Positions 8,970 to 17,367 of a stretch of DNA of 64,000 bases are shown here, piece by piece. Source of the DNA: Corallococcus caeni. GTDB taxonomy: Bacteria > Myxococcota > Myxococcia > Myxococcales > Myxococcaceae. Where the stretch lies: NCBI RefSeq assembly GCF_036245865.1, contig NZ_BTTW01000001.1, positions 1,302,001-1,366,000 of the forward strand, read 5' to 3'. A program made the position numbers and the translations under genes. The first letter of the stretch is position 1; each line of letters begins with the position of its first letter. The notes below the pieces were generated by a model. The model saw only the letters and a list, made by a program, of their open reading frames with translations, made no database searches and was not told the DNA's origin.

Positions 8970-10337
8970 ATGGACATCCAACAGAACATCCTCACCGCCA
9001 TTGGCCACACGCCGCTGGTGAAGCTCAACAAGCTCGTCGGTCCGAACGACGCCACCGTGCTCGTGAAGTGCGAGTTCATGAACCCCGGCGCGTCCATCAA
9101 GGACCGCATGGCGCTCTACATCATCGAGAAGGCCGAGCGGGAGGGGCGGCTCAAGCCCGGCGGCACCATCGTGGAGAACACGTCCGGCAACACCGGCATG
9201 GGCGTGGCGCTGGCCGCCGCAGTGAAGGGCTACAAGTGCATCTTCACCATGCCGGACAAGATGTCCCTGGAGAAGATCAACCGCCTGAAGGCCATGGGCG
9301 CCCAGGTCGTCGTCACGCCGACGAACGTTCCGGCGGAGGACCCGCGCAGCTACTACGAGACGTCGAAGCGGCTGGCCAAGGAGACGCCCGGCGCGTTCAT
9401 GCTGAACCAGTACCACAACCCGGACAACATCGAGGCGCACTACCACACGACGGGTCCGGAGATCTTCCAGCAGACCGAGGGCAAGTTCGACTACTTCGTG
9501 TCCGGCCTGGGCACCGGCGGCACCATGAGCGGCGCCGGCAAGTACCTCAAGGAGAAGATCCCCGGCCTGAAGAACATCGGCGTGGATCCGGAGGGCTCCG
9601 TCTACGAGGGCTACTTCAAGACGGGCAAGCTCACCGAGCCGCACGTCTACAAGGTCGAGGGCATCGGCGAGGACATGCTCTGCGGCGCCATGGACTTCAA
9701 GGTCGTGGACGACGTGCGCCAGGTGGATGACCGCATGTGCTTCAACGCCGCGCGCCGCCTCGCTCGCGAGGAGGGCATCTTCGCGGGCGGCTCGTCCGGC
9801 GCGGCGGTGCACGTGGCGGTGCAGCTGGCGAAGGAGGTCGGCAAGGGGAAGACCATCGTGGTCGTCCTGCCGGACTCCGGCAGCAGCTACATCAGCAAGT
9901 TCCACTCCGACGAGTGGATGCGCGACAACGGCTTCATGCAGGAGAAGGGCGCCGGCACCGTGCGCGACATCATCGGCGCCAAGCCCCGCGACCTGAAGAC
10001 GGCCAAGCGCGGTGACCGCGTGGACCGCGTGGTGGAGACGATGCGCAGCCACGGCATCAGCCAGATGCCGGTGGTGTCCGACGACGGGCGCGCCGTGGGC
10101 ATGGTCCACGAGTACGACCTGCTCAACGCCCTGGTGGCCAACAAGGTGAAGTTCCAGGACGCCATCGACCCCATCGTCGCCCCGCTCCAGGGCGCCGTGT
10201 CCGCCGACGCCAGCATCGACCGGCTGCGTGAAATCTTCGCGCGCGACAACGTGGCCGTGGTGAAGGAAGGCGAGACGGTCATCGCCATCGTCACGAAGAT
10301 CGACCTCATCGACCACCTGCACCGCACCGCCGCTTAA
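8970..10337 (+). CDS. Cystathionine beta-synthase (PLP domain plus CBS pair)
   Basis: 455 residues from ATG 8970. Fold-type II PLP enzyme: NPGASIKDRM (Lys44 binds PLP), TSGNTGMG phosphate/substrate loop around 71-78, GLGTGGTMSG for the PLP phosphate and LPDSGSSYISKF near the end of the catalytic domain. Residues about 335-455 form two CBS motifs (DRVVETMRSHGISQMPVV; DRLREIFARDNVAVV), which in this family regulate activity by nucleotide or SAM binding. This distinguishes it from cysteine synthase CysK/CysM, which lacks CBS domains, though the bacterial enzyme can have both activities. It condenses homocysteine and serine to cystathionine. The partner gamma-enzyme is at 14343-15488. The reading frame is open far upstream, but alignment starts at MDIQQNIL. 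Confidence 0.92.
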   Translation: MDIQQNILTAIGHTPLVKLNKLVGPNDATVLVKCEFMNPGASIKDRMALYIIEKAEREGRLKPGGTIVENTSGNTGMGVALAAAVKGYKCIFTMPDKMSLEKINRLKAMGAQVVVTPTNVPAEDPRSYYETSKRLAKETPGAFMLNQYHNPDNIEAHYHTTGPEIFQQTEGKFDYFVSGLGTGGTMSGAGKYLKEKIPGLKNIGVDPEGSVYEGYFKTGKLTEPHVYKVEGIGEDMLCGAMDFKVVDDVRQVDDRMCFNAARRLAREEGIFAGGSSGAAVHVAVQLAKEVGKGKTIVVVLPDSGSSYISKFHSDEWMRDNGFMQEKGAGTVRDIIGAKPRDLKTAKRGDRVDRVVETMRSHGISQMPVVSDDGRAVGMVHEYDLLNALVANKVKFQDAIDPIVAPLQGAVSADASIDRLREIFARDNVAVVKEGETVIAIVTKIDLIDHLHRTAA

Positions 10338-10364
10338 GCCGCGGACAGGCGCTGGAAACACCGA

Positions 10365-10401
10365 GGGCCCGGAAGGAGGAGCGAATCCTCCCTTCGGGCC
10401 C
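10365..10401. terminator. Terminator hairpin between convergent genes
   Basis: GGGCCC arms at 10365-10370 and 10396-10401, with a purine/pyrimidine inner stem (GGAAGGAGGA against TCCTCCCTTC) and a GCGAA loop. It sits 27 bases after the cystathionine beta-synthase stop and before the convergent GNAT-like gene, so it can serve both strands. Confidence 0.75.
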
Positions 10402-10426
10402 GTCGTGCTTCAGCGGTGCGGTGTGC

Positions 10427-10828
10427 TCAGAGCCCTGCGGGGTCCGGCTTCGTCAGGTCCAGGGCCACCATGTGGAAGCCCGTGCCGACGTGGATGAAGC
10501 CGAAGCGCTCCGCGCGGTTCTTGATGGCGTCCAGCTGCGAATAGCCCAGCAGCAGCTTGAAGCCCTGGCGCCGGGCCTCGTCGCGGACCGCGGCGACGAT
10601 GGCGTTGACCGCCTCGTTGCGGTCCTCCTTGGACAGCCCGGGCGCGGCGATGATGCCTTCAATCAGCGCCACGGAGCTGTCCGTGCGGTACAGGAAACCC
10701 GCCGCCTTGTCCGGCACCACGAACCCGAACTCCGGAAGGGCATCCGGCGTCATCGTCTCTTCCCACGGCTTGCGCCACAGGTTGAGCAGCTCGTGGTGGA
10801 CCTTGGGGTCGAAGCGGACGGGCTTCAT
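10427..10828 (-). CDS. GNAT-like acetyltransferase, small
   Basis: 133 residues. N-terminal MKPVRFDPKVHHELLNLWRK, a central hydrophobic strand (VALIEGIIAAPGLS), a helix NAIVAAVRDEARRQGFKLLLG and a closing NRAERFGFIHVGTGFHMVALDL look like a compact GNAT fold of the kind often found in phage genomes. The pyrophosphate loop (Q/RxxGxG/A) is not clear, so acetyl-CoA binding is not certain. The preceding gene on the same strand ends 3 bases upstream of its start, so the two are probably cotranscribed. No substrate can be suggested. Confidence 0.6.
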   Translation of the reverse strand: MKPVRFDPKVHHELLNLWRKPWEETMTPDALPEFGFVVPDKAAGFLYRTDSSVALIEGIIAAPGLSKEDRNEAVNAIVAAVRDEARRQGFKLLLGYSQLDAIKNRAERFGFIHVGTGFHMVALDLTKPDPAGL

Positions 10829-10831
10829 GGA

Positions 10832-11227
10832 CTAGGAGAGGAACGTCGACATCTTCTGGGCGGCGAGCTCCGTCGCGTTGCCCATGCCCAGGCTGGTGAG
10901 CGGGTTCTTGTTGGCCTTGAACAGGTCCCCGAGGATGTCGGTGACCTTGCTCTTGCCCGTCGCCAGGTTCAGCGCGCCGGACAGCAGGCTGTTGCCGCCC
11001 GCGCCGTCCATCAGGCCGGAGTTGGCGAACGCGCCCAGGGCGTTCTTGAACACGCCGCCGCCCGGGATGAGGTCGGTGGCCGCGCCCAGCAGCGACTGGA
11101 GGGGGTTCTTGCCCTGCATCAGGCCGCTGGCGAACGACATCGCCGCGCCGAGAAGCGGGTTCACCATCGTCACGAACGGCTTGACGATGTCCATCACCTT
11201 GCCGAGAGCCTTGCCGATGCCACCCAT
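10832..11227 (-). CDS. Hypothetical Gly/Ala-rich hydrophobic protein
   Basis: 131 residues, not recognised. It is rich in Gly, Ala, Leu and Asn with short amphipathic stretches (MGGIGKALGKVMDIVKPFV; NPLLGAAMSFASGLMQGKNP; LIPGGGVFKNALGAFANSG) but has no clear signal peptide or long membrane helix. The composition recalls small secreted, pore-associated or phage-structural proteins, which is only an impression. A good ribosome-binding site (AAGGA, 8 bases before ATG 11227) supports the start. It is followed by the GNAT-like gene after 3 bases and preceded by a terminator at 11344-11367, so the two genes form their own unit. Confidence 0.6.
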   Translation of the reverse strand: MGGIGKALGKVMDIVKPFVTMVNPLLGAAMSFASGLMQGKNPLQSLLGAATDLIPGGGVFKNALGAFANSGLMDGAGGNSLLSGALNLATGKSKVTDILGDLFKANKNPLTSLGMGNATELAAQKMSTFLS

Positions 11228-11343
11228 GGTCTGATCCTTTTCGGGGAGGACCGCGCGGGCCCTCGAAGTGAGACTGACAGTAGGATTCTCGGAAGGACGC
11301 CCCAGAAGTTTCCGGTTCCCGGATTATCCTCGCCACCGCCGGA

Positions 11344-11367
11344 AAAGCCCCGGGGTTCCGGGGCTTT
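11344..11367 (-). terminator. Rho-independent terminator
   Basis: Perfect 10-bp stem AAAGCCCCGG/CCGGGGCTTT with a 4-base loop. Read on the minus strand it continues into TTTTCC. It lies 12 bases past the stop of the hypothetical gene 11379-11840. Confidence 0.85.
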
Positions 11368-11378
11368 AGCGGAAGGGC

Positions 11379-11840
11379 TCAGCCCCGGATGGGGCCCTTC
11401 TTCGCTTCGGCCGGATTCACGGCGGCGCCCGGCTTGGGGGCCACGGTCTGTCCGCCCTTGTTGTTGGCGGCGCCCAGCGCGGCGCCGTAGCGCTGCTCGT
11501 GGCTCTTGTCGCTGCTGAAGCCGTCGCGCTGCTGGGCGGGGCTGATGACGATCTCCCCGTCGATGATCTTCTGCAGGTGGGTGCCGATCTCCTCCACCGT
11601 CGCGATCTTCGGGTCGCGCGCCTTGAGTTCCTCGTCCGGGATGATCTCCAGCTGGGGCGGCTTGTCCGGGTGGATGGCGTAGTCGAGGATCTTCTCCACG
11701 TACTGCGCCACCGGAATCTTCAGCATCTCCGCCTGCTGCTTCACGTCCGCGTCGGCCAGCAGCTCCGCGCGCACCACTTCCACGGGACGCTTCAGCCGGC
11801 TGGGCGCCGGGGGAGGAACCACCTCGTTGGGGTTGGACAT
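11379..11840 (-). CDS. Conserved-looking hypothetical protein
   Basis: 153 residues, not recognised. Charged and mostly helical in the first 95 residues (RPVEVVRAELLADADVKQQ; KIPVAQYVEKILDYA; VEEIGTHLQKIIDGEIVIS), then a low-complexity Gly/Ala/Asn/Pro tail. There are no cysteines, signal peptide or membrane segment. A ribosome-binding site (AAAGGAGAAG) stands just before ATG 11840. The MaoC gene ends 66 bases upstream, and a strong terminator follows the stop. Codon use matches the neighbours. Confidence 0.6.
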   Translation of the reverse strand: MSNPNEVVPPPAPSRLKRPVEVVRAELLADADVKQQAEMLKIPVAQYVEKILDYAIHPDKPPQLEIIPDEELKARDPKIATVEEIGTHLQKIIDGEIVISPAQQRDGFSSDKSHEQRYGAALGAANNKGGQTVAPKPGAAVNPAEAKKGPIRG

Positions 11841-11906
11841 GGGCTTCTCCTTTGGGCCTATTGCTACCCCAGGTCAGCCCTGGAACTCAAAGTGTGGGGC
11901 GATTCG

Positions 11907-12356
11907 CTAGGGGGCCGGGGGGCGGCGGGCGAAGAGGGCGTTGGCCACCTCCGTCATCACCACCTCGCCGTGCTGGTTCACGACCTCCAGGCCCAGCTTC
12001 AGCGCGCCGCGGTCCGGCTTGCTCGCGGAGGGCTTCGCCTCCAGCGTCGTGATGCGCACGGTGAGCGTGTCACCCGGGCGCACGGGCTTCTTCCAGCGCA
12101 GCTCGTCCAGGCCCGGTGAGCCCATGCCGGCGGCCTTGCCCAGCAGGCCCTCCACCATGAGCTTGTGGCAGATGGCGGCGGTGTGCCAGCCGCTGGCGAT
12201 GATGCCGCCGTAGATGCTCTTGCCGGCGGCGTCCTCGTCGATGTGGAAGGGCTGGGGGTCGAACTGGCGCGCGAACGCGAGGATCTCCTCGCGCGTCACC
12301 ACGTACGGCCCCCGCTCCATGATCTCGCCGATGGGGAAGTCCTCGAAGTAGCGCAT
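11907..12356 (-). CDS. MaoC-like (R)-hydratase/dehydratase, hot-dog fold
   Basis: 149 residues. Typical MaoC features: YFEDFPIGEIMERGPYVVTREEILAFARQFDPQPFHIDEDAA (catalytic Asp/His in the DPQPFH turn), GGIIASGWHTAAI, GLDELRWKKPVRPGDTL and a closing strand VVMTEVANALFARR. The family hydrates 2-enoyl-CoA thioesters to (R)-3-hydroxyacyl-CoA or performs related dehydrations; the substrate cannot be read from the sequence. Single-domain length is normal. A lipoprotein phosphoesterase gene lies 74 bases upstream on the same strand, without an obvious functional link. Confidence 0.9.
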   Translation of the reverse strand: MRYFEDFPIGEIMERGPYVVTREEILAFARQFDPQPFHIDEDAAGKSIYGGIIASGWHTAAICHKLMVEGLLGKAAGMGSPGLDELRWKKPVRPGDTLTVRITTLEAKPSASKPDRGALKLGLEVVNQHGEVVMTEVANALFARRPPAP

Positions 12357-12430
12357 GGTGTCCCTTCCGTTGGTGCCGGGCCCGCCGGCGGTTCATTCCG
12401 CCCTTCCCTACCCTCCGGCGGGCCTCGCGG

Positions 12431-14257
12431 CTACTGCGGAAGCGGCTCTTCCGGATCGGCCACGGACTCCGGCGTGTCCGCGGGCGGCACGGGGCCGCGC
12501 AGCCTGGGCTCGGCGCGGTCGTCCGTGGGGCCCGGCGGCGTGTCCTGGGCCTCCTCCGCCCGGGCCTCGTCCGCCTCCAGGGCGCTGGCGTGGACGCGGG
12601 TGGCGGACTTCAGCAGCGTCTTCTTGAGGACCAGCGTGTCGCGCACGGTGTTGCTGGAGGTGATCAGCCGCGCGGTGAGCGTGCCGCCGTCCACCACCAC
12701 GTCCAGGAAGCCGTAGGCCGCGGCGTCGCGCACGGCGGTCCACGCGGGCTGGCTGGTGGCGAAGGCGCGCAGCGTGGCGCCACCGCTGCCGACGACGAGG
12801 TACGGGATGCCGCGCTGGGTGCTGGAGGCCACGTTGTCGCCGTACATGGGCTTGCTGCGCTCGTAGTCGTGGTCGTGGCCGGTGAGGACCAGGTCCACGC
12901 CGTACTTCTCGAACAGCGGGCCGAACTGGCGGCGCATGGTGAGCTGCGAGCCGTGCTCACCGCTGGACCAGGACGGATGGTGGAAGAAGGCCACCGTCCA
13001 CGGGCGCGTGTTCGCGGCCAGGTCCGCCTCCGCCCACGCCTTCTGCGCCGCGAGCGTGCACCGGTCCGCGGACGCCAGGCCCACCGCGCAGTTGGAGTCC
13101 AGCGAGAGGAAGTGCACCGGGCCCCAGTCGAAGGAGTAGTAGCGCTCGGTGCCCTGCGGGTTGTTGGCCGGCAGGTACATGTTGTCCAGGTAGGGCTGCC
13201 CCTGGTTCGTCACGTACTCGTGGTTGCCGGGCGTGGCGAACATGGGGACCTCGCGCAGCAGGCCCGCCATGGGCGTGAAGAGGTGCTCCTGGAACTCCGC
13301 GTCCGTGCCGTCCGGGTAGGCGTTGTCACCCAGCGCCAGCAGCAGCTCCGAGCGCCACGCGGGCGTGTTCATCACAGCCATCACCTTCGCCTGCATGCTG
13401 CCGCCGGTGCCGAAGTCGCCCATCGCGGTGAAGTGCGCCTTCGTGGCGGTGGACAGCGTGGACGTCTGGAAGGAGCGCAGGCCCGTCTTGCTGCCGCAGG
13501 CCTCCACCACGTAGCCGTAGGTGCGGCCCGCGGACAGGCCGGACAGCTTCACCGCGTGGCGCGTGCCGGTCACGCCCGCGCTGACGGAGGACGTGAGGCT
13601 GGTGCCCTCGCCGTAGCGCACCGTGGGGTTGCAGCTGCTGGCGGTGCGGAAGGCCACGATGGCGGACGTCTGCTTCACGCTTTGTAGATAAGGCAGCCGT
13701 GGCAGCGCGGGGCCGGAGTCGCTGGTGGACGGCGGCGCGGAGGCCGAGCACGCCCGCGCCTCCGCGATGGAGTTCCAGTCGTTCACCGTGTTGCCGTTGA
13801 CGGTGACGCGCACGTAGCGCGCGCTGCGCGAGGAGAACGCCACCGTCTGCGCGGCCGTGTTGAGCGCGCTGTCGCCCGCGTACGCCTGGGTGAAGCTGCT
13901 GCCGTCGGTGGACGTGGAGACGACGAAGTGGTTCTGGCGCTCGTTGCCCCGGTGCCACGCGATGGTGGTGCCCGTGAGCGTTTGCGCCGTGCCCAGGTCC
14001 ATCTGGAGCCAGACGCCCGTGCCCTGCGCGCTCCAGCGCGTGGACAGGTCGTCGTCCTGCGTGTTGGCGGGGACGTTGCCGTCGTCGCCGCTGGCCGTCA
14101 CCGCCTTCGTGACGACCTGGTTGCAGTTGGACGCGGCGAGTGACTCCGGCAGCGCGACGGGAGGGAAGTCGGAGTCGGTGGAAGCGGGCGGGGACTCGCA
14201 GCCAGTCGCGAGCCACGCGCCCAGGAGGCAGGTGGAGACAAGCAGTCGGTTACGCAT
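12431..14257 (-). CDS. Secreted lipoprotein metallophosphoesterase with discoidin and Fn3-like domains
   Basis: 608 residues from ATG 14257 (MRNRLLVSTCLLGAWLATGC), a lipoprotein signal peptide with lipobox LATGC; an upstream ATG at 14281 would spoil the signal. Next come an F5/8 type C (discoidin) domain with DDDLSTRWSAQGTGVWLQMDLG, a purple-acid-phosphatase N-terminal/Fn3-like domain (PRLPYLQSVKQTSAIVAFRT), then the metallophosphoesterase core: AMGDFGTGG, LALGDNAYPDG, TPGNHEY, FFHHPSWSSGEHGS and GHDHDYERS, the full set of metal ligands. The C-terminal 60 residues are acidic and disordered-looking. It should be an outer-membrane or periplasm-facing phosphatase that may bind carbohydrate. Confidence 0.9.
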   Translation of the reverse strand: MRNRLLVSTCLLGAWLATGCESPPASTDSDFPPVALPESLAASNCNQVVTKAVTASGDDGNVPANTQDDDLSTRWSAQGTGVWLQMDLGTAQTLTGTTIAWHRGNERQNHFVVSTSTDGSSFTQAYAGDSALNTAAQTVAFSSRSARYVRVTVNGNTVNDWNSIAEARACSASAPPSTSDSGPALPRLPYLQSVKQTSAIVAFRTASSCNPTVRYGEGTSLTSSVSAGVTGTRHAVKLSGLSAGRTYGYVVEACGSKTGLRSFQTSTLSTATKAHFTAMGDFGTGGSMQAKVMAVMNTPAWRSELLLALGDNAYPDGTDAEFQEHLFTPMAGLLREVPMFATPGNHEYVTNQGQPYLDNMYLPANNPQGTERYYSFDWGPVHFLSLDSNCAVGLASADRCTLAAQKAWAEADLAANTRPWTVAFFHHPSWSSGEHGSQLTMRRQFGPLFEKYGVDLVLTGHDHDYERSKPMYGDNVASSTQRGIPYLVVGSGGATLRAFATSQPAWTAVRDAAAYGFLDVVVDGGTLTARLITSSNTVRDTLVLKKTLLKSATRVHASALEADEARAEEAQDTPPGPTDDRAEPRLRGPVPPADTPESVADPEEPLPQ

Positions 14258-14342
14258 CGCGGCGGGAACGTTGTGCACCAACCAACATTCCCCCTGCCCC
14301 GGAGGGCAGGCCGGCTGCCTGGAGCGCGAGCGGGCGCCCGGA

Positions 14343-15488
14343 CTACTTCACGCGCTCGAGCGCCTGCGCGAGGTCGTCGATGAGGTCCTGCGCGTCCTCG
14401 ATGCCGACGGACAGGCGGATGAAGCCGTCCGCGATGCCCAGCTTCTCCCGCGTCTCACGCGGGATGGAGGCGTGGGTCATGATGGCCGGGTGCTCGATGA
14501 GGGACTCGACGCCGCCCAGGGACTCGGCGCAGGCGAAGACCTTCACCGTCTTGAGGAAGGTGCGCGCCGCCTCCAGGCCGCCGTGGATGTCGAACGTCAG
14601 CATGCCGCCGAAGCCGGTCATCTGCTGCTTGGCGAGCGCGTACTGCGGATGCGTCTCCAGGCCCGGGTAGGTGACCTTCTTCACCTGCTTGTGCGTGGCC
14701 AGGTACTGGGCCACCTTCATCGCGTTCTGCGCGTGGCGGTCCATGCGCACGTGCAGCGTCTTCACGCCGCGCAGCACGAGGAAGCTGTCGAAGGCGCCGG
14801 ACACGCCGCCCACCGCGTTCTGCAGGAAGTACATCCGCTCCGCGATGTCGTCGCGGCTGGTGCAGACGAAGCCGCCCACCACGTCGCTGTGGCCGTTGAG
14901 GTACTTCGTCGTGGAGTGCGCGACGACGTCGAAGCCCAGCGACAGCGGCTTCTGGAAGTACGGCGTCATGAACGTGTTGTCCGCGACGGACAGGATGCCG
15001 CGCTTCTTCGCGATTTCGGCGATGCGGCCCAGGTCGATGAGCTTGAGCATCGGGTTCGTCGGCGTCTCCACCCAGACCATCTTCGTCTTCGGGGTGATGG
15101 CCGCCTCGAAGTTCTCCGGCTTGGAGAGGTCCACGAAGGAGAAGTTCAGGCCAGAGCGCTTGAACACCTTGTCGAAGATGCGGAAGGTGCCGCCGTACAC
15201 GTCGTCGGAGACGATGACGTGGTCACCGGCCTCCAGCATGTGCATCAGCATGTCCGTGCCGGCGAGGCCGGACGCGAACGCGGCGCCGTACTTCGCGCCC
15301 TCCAGCGCGGCCAGGCAGTCCTGCAGCGCCTTGCGCGTGGGGTTCTGCGTGCGGCTGTACTCGTAGCCCTTGTGCTCCCCCGGCCCGTCCTGGACATAGG
15401 TGGAGGTCAGGTACACGGGCGTCATGATGGCGCCGGTGGTGGGATCCGGCTCCTGGCCGGCGTGGATGGCGAGCGTGTCGAAGCGCAT
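14343..15488 (-). CDS. Cystathionine gamma-synthase / gamma-lyase family PLP enzyme
   Basis: 381 residues, full length for the Cys/Met metabolism PLP family. Seen: THAIHAGQ-like N-terminus (LAIHAGQEPDPTTGAI), YEYSRTQNPTR for cofactor phosphate, FASGLAGTDM, ETPTNPMLKLID, VADNTFMTP and AHSTTKYLNGHSD with the PLP lysine at 195. Because a CBS-domain cystathionine beta-synthase lies 4 kb away, a gamma-lyase role (cystathionine to cysteine, reverse transsulfuration) is plausible. MetB-type synthesis of cystathionine from acylated homoserine cannot be excluded by sequence alone. Cytosolic; separated by 60 bases from the crotonase gene upstream. Confidence 0.9.
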   Translation of the reverse strand: MRFDTLAIHAGQEPDPTTGAIMTPVYLTSTYVQDGPGEHKGYEYSRTQNPTRKALQDCLAALEGAKYGAAFASGLAGTDMLMHMLEAGDHVIVSDDVYGGTFRIFDKVFKRSGLNFSFVDLSKPENFEAAITPKTKMVWVETPTNPMLKLIDLGRIAEIAKKRGILSVADNTFMTPYFQKPLSLGFDVVAHSTTKYLNGHSDVVGGFVCTSRDDIAERMYFLQNAVGGVSGAFDSFLVLRGVKTLHVRMDRHAQNAMKVAQYLATHKQVKKVTYPGLETHPQYALAKQQMTGFGGMLTFDIHGGLEAARTFLKTVKVFACAESLGGVESLIEHPAIMTHASIPRETREKLGIADGFIRLSVGIEDAQDLIDDLAQALERVK

Positions 15489-15548
15489 GGCCCGCGACCT
15501 AACACAGTCCCACCGGCCGCGCAGCGTCCCCGGCCCTGTTCCGGGGTC

Positions 15549-16310
15549 CTACTCGAAGCGGCCGTGCCGGCCCGCGCCCCGGGCGAACCGGGTGGCCCCG
15601 GGGATGGACTCCGTCTGGAGCACCTTCACCCCGCCCTGGAACTCCTGGCGCATCGCGTCTTCGAACGTCAGGTCGGCCTGCGCGTAGGCGGAGGCCCGGT
15701 CCGCGTTCATGCAGGCCTGGGGGAAGGCGGCGATTTGCGCGGCCAGCGACTCGGCGGCGGCCCGGGCCTCGCCCTTCGGCACCACGCGGTTGACCAGGCC
15801 CATGCCCAGCGCCTCGGCGGCGGACACCGCACGGCCGGTGAGGATGAGGTCCAGGGCGCGTGACAGGCCAATCAACCGGGGCAGGCGCACGGTGCCCCCG
15901 TCGATGAGGGGCACGCCCCAGCGGCGGCAGAAGACGCCCAGCACCGCGTCCTCCTCCGCCACGCGCAGGTCGCACCACAGGGCCAGCTCCAGACCGCCCG
16001 CCACCGCGTGGCCACTGAGGGCGGCGACCACGGGCTTGGACAGCCGCATGCGCGAAGGCCCCATGGGCCCGTCCCCGTCCAGCTCCAGGCGCAACAGGCG
16101 CCCTTCGGACACGGCCTTCAGGTCCGCGCCCGCGCAGAACGTCCCCGCGTCGCCGTACAAGACACCCACGCGCGCGTCGGGGTCCGCGTCGAAGGCACGG
16201 AAGGCGTCCGCCAGCGCCTGGGCCGTGCCAGCGTCCACCGCGTTGCGGACCTCCGGCCGGTGGAGGATGACGGTGGTGACGGGGCCGTTCTTCTCGACGC
16301 GCACGCTCAT
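15549..16310 (-). CDS. Enoyl-CoA hydratase/isomerase (crotonase) family protein
   Basis: 253 residues from ATG 16310 (MSVRVEKNGPVTTVILHRPE); an upstream in-frame start would add 27 Pro/Gly-rich residues and overlap the divergent gene's control region. Crotonase features: RPEVRNAVDAGT, FCAGADLKAV (oxyanion hole), GHAVAGGLELALWCDLRVA (second oxyanion-hole segment) and GVPLIDGGTVRLPRLIG. The usual catalytic Glu positions are not obvious in the GVPLIDGG loop, so the exact reaction (hydratase, isomerase or other) is open. It diverges from the rlmK-like gene with 50 bases between starts. Confidence 0.88.
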   Translation of the reverse strand: MSVRVEKNGPVTTVILHRPEVRNAVDAGTAQALADAFRAFDADPDARVGVLYGDAGTFCAGADLKAVSEGRLLRLELDGDGPMGPSRMRLSKPVVAALSGHAVAGGLELALWCDLRVAEEDAVLGVFCRRWGVPLIDGGTVRLPRLIGLSRALDLILTGRAVSAAEALGMGLVNRVVPKGEARAAAESLAAQIAAFPQACMNADRASAYAQADLTFEDAMRQEFQGGVKVLQTESIPGATRFARGAGRHGRFE

Positions 16311-16360
16311 GGGCACGGGTTTTCCCCCGCCCCCGGGGCGGCCTGCAATATGAGGGGCGC

Positions 16361-17350
16361 ATGGCGGACGAAGGCAAAGAGGAGACGACACCGGGCGCGG
16401 GCATGTTCGAGAACCGCCTGCGCAAGAACGCGAAGCGCCTGCGCAAGTGGGCCCGCGCGCAGGGGCTCACCGCCTTCCGCGTCTACGACCGGGACATCCC
16501 CGAGTACTCCTACGCGGTGGACCTCTACGGCGACCACGCCCACGTCGTGGAGTTCCCCCGCCGCAAGGCCCACGCGAAGGGCGCGAACGCGGACGCGGAC
16601 CGCGCGGAGGTGCTCGCCGCGGTCACCTCGGTGCTGGGCGTGCCGCCCGAGCGCACGTCCGTGAAGACGCACACGCCCCAGCCTTGGGGCCGCTCGCAGT
16701 ACGGCCGCGTGGGTGAGGGCAGCGAGCGGCTGGTGGTGGAGGAGCAGGGCCTCAAGTTCTGGGTGAACCTGGGCGACTACCTGGACACCGGCCTCTTCAT
16801 GGACCACCGCAACACCCGCGCGCGCGTGCGCAGCGAGGCGAAGGGGAAGCACTTCCTCAACCTCTTCGCGTACACCGGCGCGTTCACCGTGTACGCGGCG
16901 GCGGGCGGCGCCGCGAGCAGCGTGAGCGTGGACCTGTCCAACACGTACCTGGACTGGGCGGAGGACAACCTGGTCCTCAATGGCCTGGCGGATCCGCGCC
17001 ACGTGCTCATCCGCGCGGACGCGAAGGCGTGGCTGGAGGACCAGGCGAAGCACGGCGAGGACCGCTACGACCTCATCGTCTGCGACCCGCCGTCGTTCTC
17101 CACGTCGAAGAAGATGTCGGGGACCTTCGACGTGCAGCGCGACCACGTGCGGATGCTGGAGCACCTCCGGGCGCTCATGGCCCCCGGAGGCGTCCTCTAC
17201 TTCTCCACCAACTTCCTGGGCTTCGAGCTGAAGGACTCCGCGACCCGGGGCATGGAGAAGGTGGAGGAGCTCACCCCCCGCTCCATCCCCGAGGACTTCC
17301 ACCGCAAGGAGATCCACCGCTGCTGGCGCATGGTGGCTCCCTCGCGGTGA
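16361..17350 (+). CDS. Class I SAM-dependent rRNA methyltransferase, RlmK-like
   Basis: 329 residues. It matches the C-terminal half of E. coli RlmKL: FENRLRKNAKRLRKWARAQG, YDRDIPEYSYAVDLYG, GLKFWVNLGDYLDTGLFMDHR, FLNLFAYTGAFTVYAAAGGA (SAM loop), VDLSNTYLDWAEDNL and CDPPSFSTSKKM. RlmK makes m7G2069 in 23S rRNA. Here it is a stand-alone protein without the N-terminal THUMP/RlmL module. A second rRNA methyltransferase of the related RlmI type lies at 22620-23933. Cytosolic. Confidence 0.85.
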   Translation: MADEGKEETTPGAGMFENRLRKNAKRLRKWARAQGLTAFRVYDRDIPEYSYAVDLYGDHAHVVEFPRRKAHAKGANADADRAEVLAAVTSVLGVPPERTSVKTHTPQPWGRSQYGRVGEGSERLVVEEQGLKFWVNLGDYLDTGLFMDHRNTRARVRSEAKGKHFLNLFAYTGAFTVYAAAGGAASSVSVDLSNTYLDWAEDNLVLNGLADPRHVLIRADAKAWLEDQAKHGEDRYDLIVCDPPSFSTSKKMSGTFDVQRDHVRMLEHLRALMAPGGVLYFSTNFLGFELKDSATRGMEKVEELTPRSIPEDFHRKEIHRCWRMVAPSR

Positions 17351-17367
17351 GCGTCAGCCGCTGACCG

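Noticed and set aside
8877-10361. 494-codon minus-strand frame over cystathionine beta-synthase
   Set aside because: It lies antisense to a gene with complete PLP and CBS motifs. High-GC DNA gives long antisense frames.
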